Source of the DNA: Clostridia bacterium
Lineage (GTDB): Bacteria > Bacillota > Clostridia > Oscillospirales > Acutalibacteraceae
DNA length: 5,819 nucleotides
Assembly (NCBI GenBank): GCA_017552845.1
Contig: JAFZOE010000313.1
Span: forward strand, 1 to 5,819
Direction of reading: 5' to 3'
Both the position numbers and the translations under genes were made by a program. Numbering within the stretch: the stretch's first letter is position 1; each line of letters begins with the position of its first letter. Shown here piece after piece: positions 5,291 to 5,819 of the stretch. The notes beneath the pieces were generated by a model. It was not told the origin of the DNA. It made no database searches and worked only from the letters and a program-made list of their open reading frames with translations.

Positions 5291-5341
5291 AAAAAGCACA
5301 GATTATAAGCTGAAAATGATACGCTGAGTCGAATTTTATGC

Positions 5342-5819
5342 TTACCAAATCTTCTTTATAACATAAGCCTGGCCGGGTTTGATTTCAAGATTGATTCTTC
5401 CGTTTGAAATAACCGCCTCACCTGCGGAAACATTGCCGTCTGCGGTGATTCTGGATATCTCCGCTTTTTCAAAAGCGGCGTCGGGAATATTCCACTCCCC
5501 GCTTCTTCCCCCTTTTGAGTATGCGATAAATACCGTATTCTCCTTATCAAGCGGCAAAAGCACATCATCGCCCGATTTGAGAATAACGCCATCCTTTGAA
5601 ATTTCGGATTTTATGCCGTTGCTGATAATACCCTCTGAGAATTTCACGATATATCCTTCGTCCTCTGTGATAAGCTCCAGACGCTTGTGCCTGTTGAGAT
5701 AGAAATAAGGTAGCTGCAGAGTGCAGAACTGATACAGGAATTCATCTGCCCAGTCTTTCGGATCAATGCTCTTCTTCATCCATATATCCTCGCCGTGCAT
5801 GGCACCGTAGAATACTGAA
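5342..5819 (-). CDS. C-terminal end of a glycoside hydrolase, most like GH101 endo-alpha-N-acetylgalactosaminidase (partial)
   Basis: The frame is open to the right edge (about 158 residues visible, beginning SVFYGAMHGEDIW), so the ATG at 5800 is an internal Met, not the start. The pattern resembles the end of the GH101 catalytic barrel and the beta-sandwich that follows it: a helix with LQLPYFYLNRHKRLE, comparable to the LPTKYLQ-type segment, then DGVILKSGDDVLLP, FIAYSKGG, an EWNIP turn, an ISRITADG strand, a GRINLEI strand, and GQAYVI at the end. GH101 enzymes release the Gal-GalNAc core disaccharide from mucin-type O-glycans. The catalytic residues would lie outside the window. The protein ends right after this domain, with no LPxTG anchor, dockerin or SLH repeat visible. 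Family recognition is from remembered pattern only; another TIM-barrel glycosidase with a similar C-terminal sandwich is possible. Confidence 0.55.
   Translation of the reverse strand, partial: SVFYGAMHGEDIWMKKSIDPKDWADEFLYQFCTLQLPYFYLNRHKRLELITEDEGYIVKFSEGIISNGIKSEISKDGVILKSGDDVLLPLDKENTVFIAYSKGGRSGEWNIPDAAFEKAEISRITADGNVSAGEAVISNGRINLEIKPGQAYVIKKIW

Noticed and set aside
5061..5341. c-di-GMP or other known riboswitch upstream of pilT
   Set aside because: I looked for the conserved GEMM-type words and tetraloop-receptor pattern in this and the other spacers and did not see them.
1..5819. CRISPR array, tRNA, rRNA or insertion sequence
   Set aside because: No regularly spaced direct repeats, no tRNA-like cloverleaf in the spacers, and no transposase frame were seen.

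Overview
This window looks like the chromosome of a Gram-positive Clostridia-type bacterium, probably an uncultured gut or animal-associated lineage. That rests on moderate G+C with AT-rich spacers, strong GGAGG-type ribosome sites, compact type IV pilus proteins of clostridial style, and a glycoside hydrolase end resembling GH101 mucin-type O-glycanases. The lineage is an inference from gene style, not a database result.

Everything coding is on the minus strand, so transcription runs from high to low coordinates. From right to left: (1) 5342-5819, the 3' end of a large secreted-type glycosidase, most like the C-terminal region of GH101 endo-alpha-N-acetylgalactosaminidases; (2) 5061-5341, an AT-rich spacer with a good sigma-A-type promoter (TTGATT, 17 bp, TATTAT) reading into the next gene; (3) pilT, retraction ATPase, GTG start; (4) pilC, inner-membrane platform protein; (5) a type IV pilin with a normal Gly/Phe processing site; (6) a 335-base spacer packed with hairpins; (7) a second, paralogous pilin with Ala instead of Gly at the cleavage site; (8) pilD, prepilin peptidase/methylase; (9) a 206-base spacer starting with a terminator-like hairpin; (10) the first 104 codons of a pilM-like gene running off the left edge.

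Together the genes form most of a Gram-positive type IV pilus machine. PilD cleaves and N-methylates the prepilins, PilC is the membrane platform, PilT powers retraction, and PilM is the cytoplasmic actin-like base component that normally works with PilN and PilO (expected beyond the left edge). The extension ATPase PilB is not in the window.

The most interesting material is non-coding. The first pilin cistron is bracketed by two substantial hairpins, one just 5' of its ribosome site (2684-2725) and one just 3' of its stop (2055-2096), whose loops are complementary over six bases (AAGGGG / CCCCTT). The downstream hairpin is followed directly by a 49-base imperfect palindrome, a third hairpin, and a perfect AGGAGG ribosome site that serves no recognised gene and could start a 17- or 24-residue peptide ahead of the second pilin. 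This may be an undescribed RNA arrangement setting pilin dosage.
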